Assembly (NCBI RefSeq): GCF_030295745.1
Contig: NZ_AP027291.1
Location: 5,456,001-5,520,000 of the forward strand
DNA: 64,000 nt
Direction of reading: 5' to 3'
From: Mycolicibacterium sp. TUM20985
GTDB lineage: Bacteria > Actinomycetota > Actinomycetes > Mycobacteriales > Mycobacteriaceae
Part shown: positions 16,238-24,046 of the stretch, piece by piece
How positions within the stretch are numbered: the stretch's first letter is position 1
Layout: each line of letters opens with the position of its first letter
Position numbers and translations under genes: made by a program
The notes under the pieces: generated by a model
Seen by the model: the letters and a program-made list of their open reading frames with translations, nothing else
Databases searched by the model: none
What the model was told of the DNA's origin: nothing

Positions 16238-16345
16238 CTACCCCTTCGCCGCGTCGAGCGAGACGGTCGCCTCCGCTGGGCATGACGAGCAGTCGGCGGA
16301 ATCGACGTTGAACTGGCCACAGGCCGGGCAGATGAAGGGAATCAC
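16238..16345 (-). CDS. Overlooked 35-residue zinc-ribbon protein
   Basis: GTG at 16345 opens 35 codons ending in TAG at 16238-16240. The protein reads MIPFICPACGQFNVD and onwards with two CxxC knuckles (C6/C9 and C19/C22), the pattern of a minimal zinc ribbon. GAAGGA sits eight bases upstream. The stop is four bases before the esterase start, so the two are co-transcribed. Such short ribbons usually bind zinc and a partner protein or nucleic acid; no function can be assigned. It is below usual length limits for gene finding. Confidence 0.6.
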   Translation of the reverse strand: MIPFICPACGQFNVDSADCSSCPAEATVSLDAAKG

Positions 16346-16456
16346 GACGAAGGTCCTTCGCTGGCAGGAGTCGGACGCCGACCTGGCTGCAGCGTTGGCT
16401 GCCCTTTACCCGAATCCCCGCTGGGACAAACCCGCGTCGTGCGTAGGCTCGACGGG

Positions 16457-17818
16457 GTGACGAACGTTCGAACGAAGGTGCTGGTCATCGGGGGTGGGTT
16501 CGGTGGACTCTTCTGCTCGCGCCGACTGGGTGACGTCGACGTCGACGTCACCCTCCTCGACCGTGCCGCCTGCCATGTCTTCCAGCCCCTGCTGTATCAG
16601 TGCGCCACCGGCACGCTGAGCATCGGGCAGATCAGTCGCTCGCTTCGAGAGGAACTGGCGGGGCACCGCAACGTCACCACCCTGCTCGGCGAGGCGGTCG
16701 ACCTGGATCCCGAGGCGCGCCGCGTCACCGCCCGTCGGCCCGATGACAGCACCTTCGTGCTCGACTACGACGTGCTGATCCTCGCGGCGGGCATGCGGCA
16801 GTCGTACTACGGCCACGAGGAGTTCGCCGCCTGGGCGCCGGGGATGAAGACACTCGACGACGCCCTCAGCATCCGGCGCCGCCTGTTCGCGGCCTTCGAG
16901 ATCGCCGAGACGCTGCCCCCCGGCCCCGAACGGGACGGCTGGCTCACCTTCGCGATCGCCGGTGGGGGCCCGACCGGCGTGGAGCTGGCCGGCCAGATCC
17001 GCGAGATGGCCACCCGCACACTGGCACACGAATTTCACAGCATCGAACCCGAGGACGCCAGGGTGCTGCTGTTCGACGGGGGCGAGGTCGTCCTGGGCGG
17101 CTTCGCGCCGGGCCTGTCGGCCAAGGCCGCCACGATCCTGGAACGTCTTGGCGTGGAACTGCACATGGGCGTGCACGTCACCGACGTCCGACGCGAAGGC
17201 ATCACCGTGACGGCGAAGGCGGGCGGCGCGATCGAGGAGTACGCGGCGCGGACGGTGCTGTGGACGGCCGGGGTGGAGGCGGTGCCGTTCGCCCGACGGG
17301 TCGCCGAGGTCCTGGGCGCGAAGACCGACCATGCGGGCCGCATCGCGGTCGACGCTGACCTATCGGTCCCCGGCCATCGAGAGATCTTCGTCATCGGCGA
17401 TCTGGTCGGTCGCGACCACCTGCCTGGCGTGGCCGAGAACGCGATGCAGGGCGGCCTGCACGCCGCCTCCTGCATTCGCCGCGAACTCGAAGGCAAGGCG
17501 CGCAAGGACTTCCGCTACCGCGACGTCGGCTCGGCGGCCTACATCAGTCGCGGGCACGCCCTCCTCGAGGTCGGCCCCGTCAAGCTGTCGGGTTTCTTCG
17601 GCTGGCTGGCATGGGGATTCATCCACATCGCGTTCCTCACCGGGGTGCAGAACAGGGCCAGTACCGTCGCGACCTGGCTGTCAGCGATCGCGCGTGCGCA
17701 ACGTACCGACCGCACCTTCATGCTCGGCAGTCCCACCACCCACGAGCAGCCCTACACGTGGTCGGCCTGCGGTCCAGTGCTCAGGCCCGGCCAAGAAGCC
17801 CGTCCCGTCGCGGATTAG
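16457..17818 (+). CDS. Type II NADH dehydrogenase-like FAD oxidoreductase
   Basis: A 453-residue flavoprotein. It has an N-terminal FAD Rossmann motif (VLVIGGGFGGLFC), a second NAD(P)-binding motif (FAIAGGGPTGVELAG, about residues 171-185), the FVIGDLVG segment that contacts FAD, and the NDH-2 hallmark A-E-N-A-M-Q-G near residue 327. A hydrophobic C-terminal stretch (LSGFFGWLAWGFIHIAFL) fits membrane attachment. It resembles Ndh/NdhA/Rv1812c-type enzymes that oxidise NADH and reduce quinone. GTG at 16457 lies seven bases after TAGGCT, so the mRNA is probably leaderless. It is divergent from the esterase/zinc-ribbon pair. Confidence 0.85.
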   Translation: MTNVRTKVLVIGGGFGGLFCSRRLGDVDVDVTLLDRAACHVFQPLLYQCATGTLSIGQISRSLREELAGHRNVTTLLGEAVDLDPEARRVTARRPDDSTFVLDYDVLILAAGMRQSYYGHEEFAAWAPGMKTLDDALSIRRRLFAAFEIAETLPPGPERDGWLTFAIAGGGPTGVELAGQIREMATRTLAHEFHSIEPEDARVLLFDGGEVVLGGFAPGLSAKAATILERLGVELHMGVHVTDVRREGITVTAKAGGAIEEYAARTVLWTAGVEAVPFARRVAEVLGAKTDHAGRIAVDADLSVPGHREIFVIGDLVGRDHLPGVAENAMQGGLHAASCIRRELEGKARKDFRYRDVGSAAYISRGHALLEVGPVKLSGFFGWLAWGFIHIAFLTGVQNRASTVATWLSAIARAQRTDRTFMLGSPTTHEQPYTWSACGPVLRPGQEARPVAD

Positions 17819-17886
17819 CCGCAGTTCAAAGCGGGTATCCCGGCGTCACGGGCGGGGAGAACCGGCCATGACGGAAGGCTTCGACG

Positions 17887-18063
17887 ATGGGCGTGATTGT
17901 CGAGCGTGGCACGGCCCGGTGTCCCCGGTGCATGGCCCAAACGCCGTACTGCTTCCGCGAGGATGACGGCGGACTGCTGCGCTACGAAGTGTCGTGCGCG
18001 CCGTGCGGTTTCGACTACGTCGAGGATTGCGCCCCATCGCTGGTGAGCGCACCCGCGGCGTAA
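17887..18063 (+). CDS. Overlooked 58-residue zinc-ribbon protein
   Basis: ATG at 17887 with GGAAGG upstream opens 58 codons ending TAA at 18061-18063. Two CxxC pairs (C12/C15 in CPRC and C37/C40 in CAPC) with a 21-residue spacer, plus C22 and C48, give a zinc-ribbon pattern like a small RNA polymerase- or transcription-factor-type ribbon. It begins 68 bases after the NDH-2-like gene on the same strand and could be its distal partner. No function known. Confidence 0.6.
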   Translation: MGVIVERGTARCPRCMAQTPYCFREDDGGLLRYEVSCAPCGFDYVEDCAPSLVSAPAA

Positions 18064-18090
18064 CACTGAAAATGGCGCGCCCGGGTGACG

Positions 18091-18309
18091 CTAGTGGGGC
18101 GTGGCCTTCACGGCTGGTTTGGCGACCACCGGAGCGATCGTCCCCGAGTTGGTGAGGGTCGTGGTCTCACCCGTCGACATCGAGCCGCCCGATACCAGCG
18201 CCGTGGGTCCGTCGCCCCCACCACCGGCAGCTACGCCCATGACTCCCATTGCGAGCAGGGCCGCTCCGCCGAGCAGCGCGGCCTGCGTCTTGCGTTCCAT
18301 CTGCCTCAT
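18091..18309 (-). CDS. Small exported or membrane-anchored hypothetical protein
   Basis: A 72-residue protein. A basic N-terminus (MRQMERKTQ) is followed by one hydrophobic segment (residues 10-28), then a Gly-rich linker and a Thr/Ser/Ala/Pro-rich tail. This is either a signal peptide or a signal anchor. ATG at 18309 follows GGAGG with a six-base spacer. I know no function. Confidence 0.65.
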   Translation of the reverse strand: MRQMERKTQAALLGGAALLAMGVMGVAAGGGGDGPTALVSGGSMSTGETTTLTNSGTIAPVVAKPAVKATPH

Positions 18310-18419
18310 GTCCAGCCTCCAGTCGTCGCGTCCGATATACGACGATTAGGCGCCTCGAAGACGACCCGTGGGCGACGTCCAAGCAGGTTCACAGGACACC
18401 TGCACGCGAGGCTCAGCGT

Positions 18420-19301
18420 TCAGTCGCCCCGGCCGCGCAGGCTTCTGGCGGCTGAGGACACCGCGGCGGTGACGGCGTCGACCGTGGGACTGTCGATCTT
18501 CCAGCACTGCCAGAACAGCGGTACGTCGAGGTGGTCGTCCGCGATCAGGGCGAACGATCCGTCGGACAGCATCGGCGCGGCCGCCTGCTCCGGGTACATC
18601 GCCCACCCCAGTCCGGCCAGCACCGCTGCACGAAACCCCTCGGCGGTGGGCACGTGGTGCACCGGGCGGCCGACATCGCGCCGAAACACTTTGTGCAGCA
18701 ACATGTCCTGCAGCGCATCAGCGCGGTTCCACGCCAGTGAGGGCGCCACCGCCGCGGCCTGCACGGTGAACCCCTCCGACAGGTGACCTGCGATGAAGTC
18801 CGGGCTGGCCACCGGTAGATACCGCATCACCCCGAGGGCTTGCGTCCGGCAGCCGGAGACCGGAGCGCGCTCGGTGGTGACCGCGCCCATCACGGCGCCC
18901 TCGCGGAGCAGGCGGGCCGAATGGTCCTGATCCTCGATCGAGACGTCGAAGAGCACCCCCGAAAGGCCGGTAAGGACTGCGGTGAACCAGGTGGACATCG
19001 AGTCGGCATTGACCGCGAGTGCGACCCTGGTGCGTTCGGTCTGACCGCCACCCATCTCGGCGAGTGCCTCGGACTCCAGCAGCGCCGTTTGCGCCGCCAA
19101 CTTCAGCAGCGGAATCCCCACAGCCGTTGCGGTGCAGGGCTTCTCCCGTCTGACCAGCACCTGGCCGACGTCGCGCTCGAGGGTCTTGATGCGCTGACTG
19201 ATCGCCGACGGCGTCACGTGCAGCCGCGACGCCGCGGCATCGAAGGAACCCAGGTCGACGACGGCCGCCAGGGCAGCCAGCTGCTGGGCGTCCAAAGTCA
19301 C
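18420..19301 (-). CDS. lysG: LysR-type regulator of the lysine exporter (LysG/ArgP family)
   Basis: A 293-residue LysR regulator with an N-terminal helix-turn-helix (FDAAASRLHVTPSAISQRIKTLE, residues 20-42) and a C-terminal effector domain of the ArgP/LysG subgroup. LysG senses Lys or Arg and activates lysE, as for Rv1985c and Corynebacterium LysG. It is divergent from lysE with only 70 bases between. GTG at 19301 follows TAGAAT by seven bases, so a leaderless transcript is likely. The T-N11-A palindrome in the gap overlaps that box, which fits autorepression. Confidence 0.9.
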   Translation of the reverse strand: MTLDAQQLAALAAVVDLGSFDAAASRLHVTPSAISQRIKTLERDVGQVLVRREKPCTATAVGIPLLKLAAQTALLESEALAEMGGGQTERTRVALAVNADSMSTWFTAVLTGLSGVLFDVSIEDQDHSARLLREGAVMGAVTTERAPVSGCRTQALGVMRYLPVASPDFIAGHLSEGFTVQAAAVAPSLAWNRADALQDMLLHKVFRRDVGRPVHHVPTAEGFRAAVLAGLGWAMYPEQAAAPMLSDGSFALIADDHLDVPLFWQCWKIDSPTVDAVTAAVSSAARSLRGRGD

Positions 19302-19308
19302 CTGAAGG

Positions 19309-19329
19309 ATTCTAATGTACTCACAGAAT
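19309..19329. promoter_or_regulatory. LysR-type box (ATTCT-N11-AGAAT)
   Basis: ATTCT at 19309-19313 and AGAAT at 19325-19329 are inverted around 11 bases, the standard T-N11-A LysR site. The left arm coincides with the minus-strand TAGAAT -10 box of lysG and the whole box lies 43 bases before lysE, which fits repression of lysG and activation of lysE. Confidence 0.65.
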
Positions 19330-19371
19330 GATTAGCTGTACTGCATCAGCGCCCACGCTTACCGTCGCGGA

Positions 19372-19971
19372 ATGACCTCACCGCTCGTCATGGGATTCCT
19401 GGCGTCCTTCGCGCTGATCGCCGCCATCGGCGCCCAGAACGCGTTCGTCCTCCGGCAGGGCATCCGGCGCGAGCACGTCCTGCCCGTGGTGGCGCTGTGC
19501 ACGGTTTCCGACATGGTGCTGATCGCCGCGGGCATCGCCGGCGTCGGCGCACTGATCGGCGCCCATCCCGGCGCCATGAACGTCGCCAAGTTCGGCGGTG
19601 CGGCGTTCCTCATCGGCTACGGCCTGATGGCGGCCAAGCGCGCATGGCGGCCCGCCGCGCTGATGCCATCGGATGCCGCCCCCGCCCGGCTCGCCGAAGT
19701 GCTCGTCACCTGCGCCGCGCTGACGTTCCTCAACCCGCACGTGTACCTCGACACCGTCGTCCTGCTCGGCACCCTGGCCAACGAACACCGCGAGGAACGC
19801 TGGCTGTTCGGCATCGGCGCGGTCACCGCGAGCGCGGTGTGGTTCGTCGGCCTCGGGCTCGGCGCACACCGACTGTCGGGTCTGTTCTCGACCCGCAACA
19901 CGTGGCGGGTGCTGGACTGCCTGATCGCCGTGACGATGATCGGGCTCGGCATCACGCTCGCGGTGTCCTGA
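19372..19971 (+). CDS. lysE: LysE family lysine/arginine exporter
   Basis: A 199-residue inner-membrane protein with about six hydrophobic segments and the LysE motif GAQNAFVLRQG near residues 20-30, plus FLNPHVYLDTVVLLG at 117-131. It exports basic amino acids when they accumulate (family knowledge; the M. tuberculosis counterpart is Rv1986). ATG at 19372 lies six bases after TACCGT, indicating a leaderless mRNA. Paired with divergent lysG. Confidence 0.9.
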   Translation: MTSPLVMGFLASFALIAAIGAQNAFVLRQGIRREHVLPVVALCTVSDMVLIAAGIAGVGALIGAHPGAMNVAKFGGAAFLIGYGLMAAKRAWRPAALMPSDAAPARLAEVLVTCAALTFLNPHVYLDTVVLLGTLANEHREERWLFGIGAVTASAVWFVGLGLGAHRLSGLFSTRNTWRVLDCLIAVTMIGLGITLAVS

Positions 19972-19981
19972 GAGGTGCGCG

Positions 19982-20248
19982 CTACGGCCGCCCGACGACG
20001 ACACCGAAGAGGTCGCCGGGGAAGCAGACGTTGCCGTTGCACCACGTGCCGTAAGACCCCAGATCGGGCCTGGCGGGGGGCGGCGCGTCCGTTCCGCGGA
20101 TATCGCCCTGGGCGCAGACGACGGTCCCGCTCGAGTCGTTGCAGCCGGCGAGGGCCGCCGGTGCGCCGACGAGGGCGGCCACGCCGAACGAGGCCACCGC
20201 ACACATGGTGAGACCGAGGGATGGGGTCAGGTACCGGCGTCTGCGCAT
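19982..20248 (-). CDS. Small secreted Cys-containing hypothetical protein
   Basis: An 88-residue protein with a Sec signal peptide (MRRRRYLTP basic start, hydrophobic core, cleavage expected after PAALA). The mature part of about 53 residues has four cysteines (in GCND, VVCAQ, TWCNG and NVCFP), probably two disulfides, and Pro-rich linkers. ATG at 20248 follows GAGGAG; an upstream ATG at 20278 lacks one. This mature-part layout is seen in many small mycobacterial secreted proteins of unknown role. Confidence 0.65.
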   Translation of the reverse strand: MRRRRYLTPSLGLTMCAVASFGVAALVGAPAALAGCNDSSGTVVCAQGDIRGTDAPPPARPDLGSYGTWCNGNVCFPGDLFGVVVGRP

Positions 20249-20314
20249 GATCACTCCTCGGGGGTGCACCCCAAGCATGCACCCCGACGAGACACCGCGG
20301 TCGCGGTCAGCCGA

Positions 20315-20536
20315 TTAGGCCGCGCGAACCGCACCCCGGGTGTGGTCGTCATTCTTGGCGACGCGGCGGCGGAGGAACCCCGACGCCGACACCAGCGCTC
20401 GCGAGATCCTGGTGTGCTCGCCACCGTTGCGGCGCTGCAGGAAACCGCCGACCTTGCTCAGCAAGAACGCGATGGCAGGCACCAGGAGGGTGATCAGGAG
20501 GAACCGGCGTACCGGGCTGCTCAGTAGAGCCAACAT
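20315..20536 (-). CDS. Small single-pass membrane protein
   Basis: A 73-residue protein with one hydrophobic segment at about residues 9-31 (RFLLITLLVPAIAFLLSKVGG), then a strongly basic cytosolic tail. ATG at 20536 follows GGGAGAAG. It starts 11 bases after the GlsB-like gene and is its operon partner. No known function. Confidence 0.65.
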   Translation of the reverse strand: MLALLSSPVRRFLLITLLVPAIAFLLSKVGGFLQRRNGGEHTRISRALVSASGFLRRRVAKNDDHTRGAVRAA

Positions 20537-20547
20537 GTCGCTTCTCC

Positions 20548-20832
20548 CTACCTGGTGCGTCCGGCGCTGCTGCGACGGCCGACGATGCCGAGGTACCCGG
20601 CGATCAGTACGACGGCGAAGATGACCCCGACGAGGAACGGGATGATCTTGAATCCACCGTTCTGGTTGGAGTAGCCGAGCTTGTAGGACACCCAGGTGCC
20701 CAGGAACGAGCCGAGGGCGCCCAGCACGATCGTGACGAGCACGCCGATGTTCTGCTTGCCCGGCATGACCAATCTGGCGAGGCCGCCGACGATGAGGCCG
20801 ACGACGATGGCGCCGAGGATGGTTGCGATCAC
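20548..20832 (-). CDS. GlsB/YeaQ/YmgE family (transglycosylase-associated) membrane protein
   Basis: A 94-residue, very hydrophobic protein with about three membrane segments and the family signature (GLIVGGLARLVMPGKQNIG, then GALGSFLG). The name transglycosylase-associated is historical; stress induction is common, function unknown. GTG at 20832 follows AAAGGA. Forms a two-gene unit with the small basic membrane protein downstream and is divergent from the acidic DHDT-repeat protein. Confidence 0.85.
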   Translation of the reverse strand: MIATILGAIVVGLIVGGLARLVMPGKQNIGVLVTIVLGALGSFLGTWVSYKLGYSNQNGGFKIIPFLVGVIFAVVLIAGYLGIVGRRSSAGRTR

Positions 20833-21002
20833 GGTTCAAATCCTTTGTTCGAAGCACCGAGGTGGTGCTCGTCTCCGTTACCCGCCCCGGGCACGGTTCA
20901 ACCTCCGCCACGTGGGATTCATCCACGGTTGGTCTCCGCGCCCGCCACGAGTCGATCGCGACGGATGGACTGGTCCCCACGACAACTGTGGAAGGAACCG
21001 AC

Positions 21003-21674
21003 ATGCCAGATCACGACACCACCCCCGATCACGACACCCTCGACCACGACACCATCTCCGCTCAGGACGTCATCTCCGCTCAGGACGCCGCACCCGTCCC
21101 CGAGGCGACGGCGCTGGAGCCCACCCGGGGCGCCGTCATCCGCCAGGTCCTGGAACGCCAGCTCGTCGCTGGCCAGGGGCTGGGCACCCAACTCGTCGGC
21201 GCCTCCACCGAGCTCACCGTCGCGCTGGTGCACGCACCCGTTGCCGTGATCGACGAAATCCGCACTGGCGCAACATTGCCCGCAGCACTGGCGCACACCC
21301 GCGCGGAGACCCGAGGGGTCGTCGCCGAAACGGGCACCCGGGTCCGCACCGCGATCGGCGAATACGTCACGAGCCAGGCCACCCTGCCGAACGCCGTCGT
21401 GTGTGGTGCCGCGGATGTCGCCGAGGCCGTCCTGCGGGGGCAGGGCATCGTGGCAGGCTCGGCCCTCGACTCGGTCTTCACCGTCGCGACCATCGCCGCC
21501 CGCGGTGGTGCCGTCAGGGAAGCGCTGGGCCGCGAACGACGTGACGTCGCCGCGCACGCCGACGCTGCCCGTGCCGCCGTCGCCGAATCCTGGGACCGCG
21601 CCTTCGAGGAAATTCGCGACGCGGTCGAGGTTTACGACGACGAGTACCTCGAGGACTTCTCCGACGAGGACTGA
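21003..21674 (+). CDS. Hypothetical protein with acidic repeat N-terminus
   Basis: A 223-residue soluble protein. Residues 2-30 are low-complexity (DHDTT/DHDTL/DHDTI then SAQDV/SAQDA). The body (35-195) is Ala/Val/Arg-rich and mostly helical, without transmembrane segments. The tail is acidic (VYDDEYLEDFSDED). ATG at 21003 follows GGAAGGA. I do not recognise a domain; it may be a helical bundle scaffold. It stops 34 bases before the FecB2-like gene, which has its own promoter. Confidence 0.65.
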   Translation: MPDHDTTPDHDTLDHDTISAQDVISAQDAAPVPEATALEPTRGAVIRQVLERQLVAGQGLGTQLVGASTELTVALVHAPVAVIDEIRTGATLPAALAHTRAETRGVVAETGTRVRTAIGEYVTSQATLPNAVVCGAADVAEAVLRGQGIVAGSALDSVFTVATIAARGGAVREALGRERRDVAAHADAARAAVAESWDRAFEEIRDAVEVYDDEYLEDFSDED

Positions 21675-21708
21675 CCCACCGCGGCCCGTTACCGTTTACG
21701 CTCTGCCA

Positions 21709-22689
21709 GTGCCACCGACCTGCTCCCGACGAAGTTTCCTGGCCGTCACGGCGGGTCTCGCAATGTTGACCGTGGCCTGCGGTTCGGACGAACCGGGAAC
21801 GGTTGCCGGCGACGGGTCCGTCACCATCAAGCACGTCTTCGGGGAGACGAAGATCCCGTCGGCGCCCACCCGGGTCGTCAGTGCCGGGTTCACCGAGCAG
21901 GACGACCTGCTGGCGCTGGGGGTCGTGCCGATCGCGGTCACCGACTGGTTCGGCGGGGAACCGTTCGGTGTGTGGCCATGGGCCCGGGCCAGACTCGGCA
22001 CCGCCCAACCCGTCGTACTGAACCTGTACGACGGCATCCAGGTCGACCAAATCGCGTCTCTGAAACCAGATCTCATCGTCGCCACCAACGCCGGTCTCGA
22101 CCAGGACACCTACACGAAGCTGTCCGCCATCGCCCCCACCATCGCGCAGTCGGGCCAGAGCGCGTTCTTCGAACCGTGGAAGGACCAGGCGAACACCATC
22201 GGTCAGGCCGTGTTCAAGTTCGACGAGATGACCAAGCTGATCGCCGACGTGGACGCCAAGTTCACCGAGGTCGGCAAGAACAACCCGACGTTCAACGGCA
22301 AGAAGGTCGTGGTGGTGAGCGCCACGGCGTACCAGGACGCCTACGACGTCACCCCGCCCGGCTGGCGCACGGACTTCCTCGGGCAGATGGGCTTCGCCGT
22401 GCCCGACAGCGTCGACGCCTTCGTGGAGGACGACCGCGCGCAGGTGCCGCGCGCCAAGTTGGCGTCGGTGCTCGACGCCGCCGACGTGGTCGTCTGGAAG
22501 ACCGAGAGCGACGAGGAACGGGCCGCCCTGCTCGCCGATCCGACGTTCGCCACCCTCACGTCGACGAAGAACGACAGAAACGTCTTCACCGGCAAGGAGC
22601 TGGCGGGCGCACTGGCATTCACATCGGTGTTGTCCTACCCCGTCGTGGCGGACCAGTTACCGCCGATGATCTCGCGGGTGCTCACCTGA
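21709..22689 (+). CDS. fecB2: Iron-siderophore ABC transporter substrate-binding lipoprotein (FecB2-like)
   Basis: A 326-residue lipoprotein of the Fe3+-siderophore/cobalamin periplasmic-binding family. The N-terminus has adjacent arginines (CSRRSFLA) and a lipobox with the lipidated Cys in LTVAC near residue 24, so it may be Tat-exported and anchored. The body has the two-lobe pattern with the RVVSAGFTEQDDLLALG and LKPDLIVATNAG strands. The neighbours (pxpB/C, aac, nnaR) match those of M. tuberculosis fecB2, supporting the symbol. No permease or ATPase gene is adjacent. GTG at 21709 lies six bases after TACGCT, so the transcript is probably leaderless. Confidence 0.78.
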   Translation: MPPTCSRRSFLAVTAGLAMLTVACGSDEPGTVAGDGSVTIKHVFGETKIPSAPTRVVSAGFTEQDDLLALGVVPIAVTDWFGGEPFGVWPWARARLGTAQPVVLNLYDGIQVDQIASLKPDLIVATNAGLDQDTYTKLSAIAPTIAQSGQSAFFEPWKDQANTIGQAVFKFDEMTKLIADVDAKFTEVGKNNPTFNGKKVVVVSATAYQDAYDVTPPGWRTDFLGQMGFAVPDSVDAFVEDDRAQVPRAKLASVLDAADVVVWKTESDEERAALLADPTFATLTSTKNDRNVFTGKELAGALAFTSVLSYPVVADQLPPMISRVLT

Positions 22690-22701
22690 CAAGATGACCG
22701 G

Positions 22702-23394
22702 GTGACCAGCCAGACGCCCGAGAAGTCCGACCTCCGCACAGCATTCGCACAGGTGGGTTCGGCCTACTACCCCATGCTCGTCGCCGTGTTCACGGCGCTG
22801 GTGATCATCTCGAACGTCACCGCCACCAAGGGTGTGGCCTTTGGACCGATCATCACCGACGGCGGCTTCATCGTCTTTCCGCTGACCTACGTGATCGGCG
22901 ACGTCCTGTCGGAGGTATACGGATTCAAGGCGGCGCGACGGGCAATCATCCTTGGGTTCTCGATGAACGTGTTGGCCGCGTTGGCCTTCTGGGTCACCAT
23001 CTATCTGCCCGCCGCCGACTTCTACGAGAATCAGGCAGCGTTCGAGAACGTCGTGCACGCGTACACCCAGCTCATCATCGCCGGGCTCGCTGGCTTCATC
23101 GTCGGTCAGACCATCAATGCCTGGGTCGTCGTGGCGATCAAGGAGCGCACCAAGGAGAAGCACCTGTGGGCCCGCCTCGTCGGGTCCACGTTCGCCGGCC
23201 AACTCGGCGACACCCTGGTGTTCTGCAGCATCGCGGCCAGTGCGATCGGCATCAGCACGTTCCGCGACTTCGCCGTCTACGCCGTGCTGGGCTGGCTCTA
23301 CAAGACCGCGGTCGAGATCGTCCTGTTGCCCATCACGTACCGCGTGATCGCCTACGTCAAGCGCCACGAGCCGACGTACGAGCCCGCGGAGTGA
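22702..23394 (+). CDS. yhhQ: YhhQ/VUT family queuosine-precursor transporter
   Basis: A 230-residue membrane protein with about six hydrophobic segments and family motifs LVIISNVTATKGV, FPLTYVIGDVLSEVYG and GQLGDTLVF. YhhQ proteins import preQ0/preQ1 for queuosine tRNA modification (family knowledge). Six bases before GTG 22702 lies CAAGAT, a fair -10, and there is no ribosome site, so leaderless translation is likely. It starts 12 bases after the FecB2-like gene and seven bases before pxpB, so it may belong to either unit. Confidence 0.85.
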   Translation: MTSQTPEKSDLRTAFAQVGSAYYPMLVAVFTALVIISNVTATKGVAFGPIITDGGFIVFPLTYVIGDVLSEVYGFKAARRAIILGFSMNVLAALAFWVTIYLPAADFYENQAAFENVVHAYTQLIIAGLAGFIVGQTINAWVVVAIKERTKEKHLWARLVGSTFAGQLGDTLVFCSIAASAIGISTFRDFAVYAVLGWLYKTAVEIVLLPITYRVIAYVKRHEPTYEPAE

Positions 23395-23401
23395 GGCGCT
23401 G

Positions 23402-24046
23402 ATGTCCCTGCGCGCGGTGCACGACTACGGCGACCGGGCGCTGCTGCTCGACCTGGACGACACCGCCGACGTGCTGGCGTGGTGCGATGCCCTGCGGGTG
23501 GCCGACGCGGGCGGCGTCGTCGACATCGTGCCGGCGTCTCGCACGGTGTTGCTCCTGCTCGCCGGCCCGGAGTATCAGGCGACGACCCGGGCGCACCTGC
23601 ATCGGTTGCGCGAGCAATCGGTGGGGGCAGCGGCCGCGACGCCGGCGACGGGTGCCGACGTCACGATCGACGTCGTCTACGACGGCGAGGATCTCGCCGA
23701 CGTGGCGCGCCTGACCGGTCTGTCCCCCGATCAGGTGGTGGCGGCCCACACGGCCGCGCCGATGCGCGTCGGGTTCATCGGTTTCGTGCCGGGCTTCGCG
23801 TACCTGGTCGGTGGCGACGAGCGCCTTCACGTGCCGCGTCGACCCGAGCCCCGAACCAGGGTCCCCGTCGGATCCGTTGGCCTGGCAGGCGAATTCAGCG
23901 GTGTCTATCCGCGGGAGAGCCCCGGCGGATGGCAGCTGATCGGACGCACCGATGCAGTCCTCTGGGACATCGACCGCGACCCGCCCGCGCTCCTGACACC
24001 CGGCACCCTGGTTCGATTCCGGGCGATCGGCGGGGGGTCGACGTGA
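23402..24046 (+). CDS. pxpB: 5-oxoprolinase subunit B (KipI family)
   Basis: A 214-residue protein with the KipI/PxpB signature: Y-G-D-R-A-L-L near the N-terminus, the THR-type middle, and the conserved GFIGFVPGFAYL (about residues 123-134) and PRTRVPVGSVGLAG. With PxpA and PxpC it hydrolyses 5-oxoproline to glutamate using ATP. Its stop overlaps the pxpC start (GTGA), so the two are coupled. No pxpA (LamB/YcsF) gene is in the window, so it must lie elsewhere or be replaced by another 5-oxoprolinase. Confidence 0.88.
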   Translation: MSLRAVHDYGDRALLLDLDDTADVLAWCDALRVADAGGVVDIVPASRTVLLLLAGPEYQATTRAHLHRLREQSVGAAAATPATGADVTIDVVYDGEDLADVARLTGLSPDQVVAAHTAAPMRVGFIGFVPGFAYLVGGDERLHVPRRPEPRTRVPVGSVGLAGEFSGVYPRESPGGWQLIGRTDAVLWDIDRDPPALLTPGTLVRFRAIGGGST

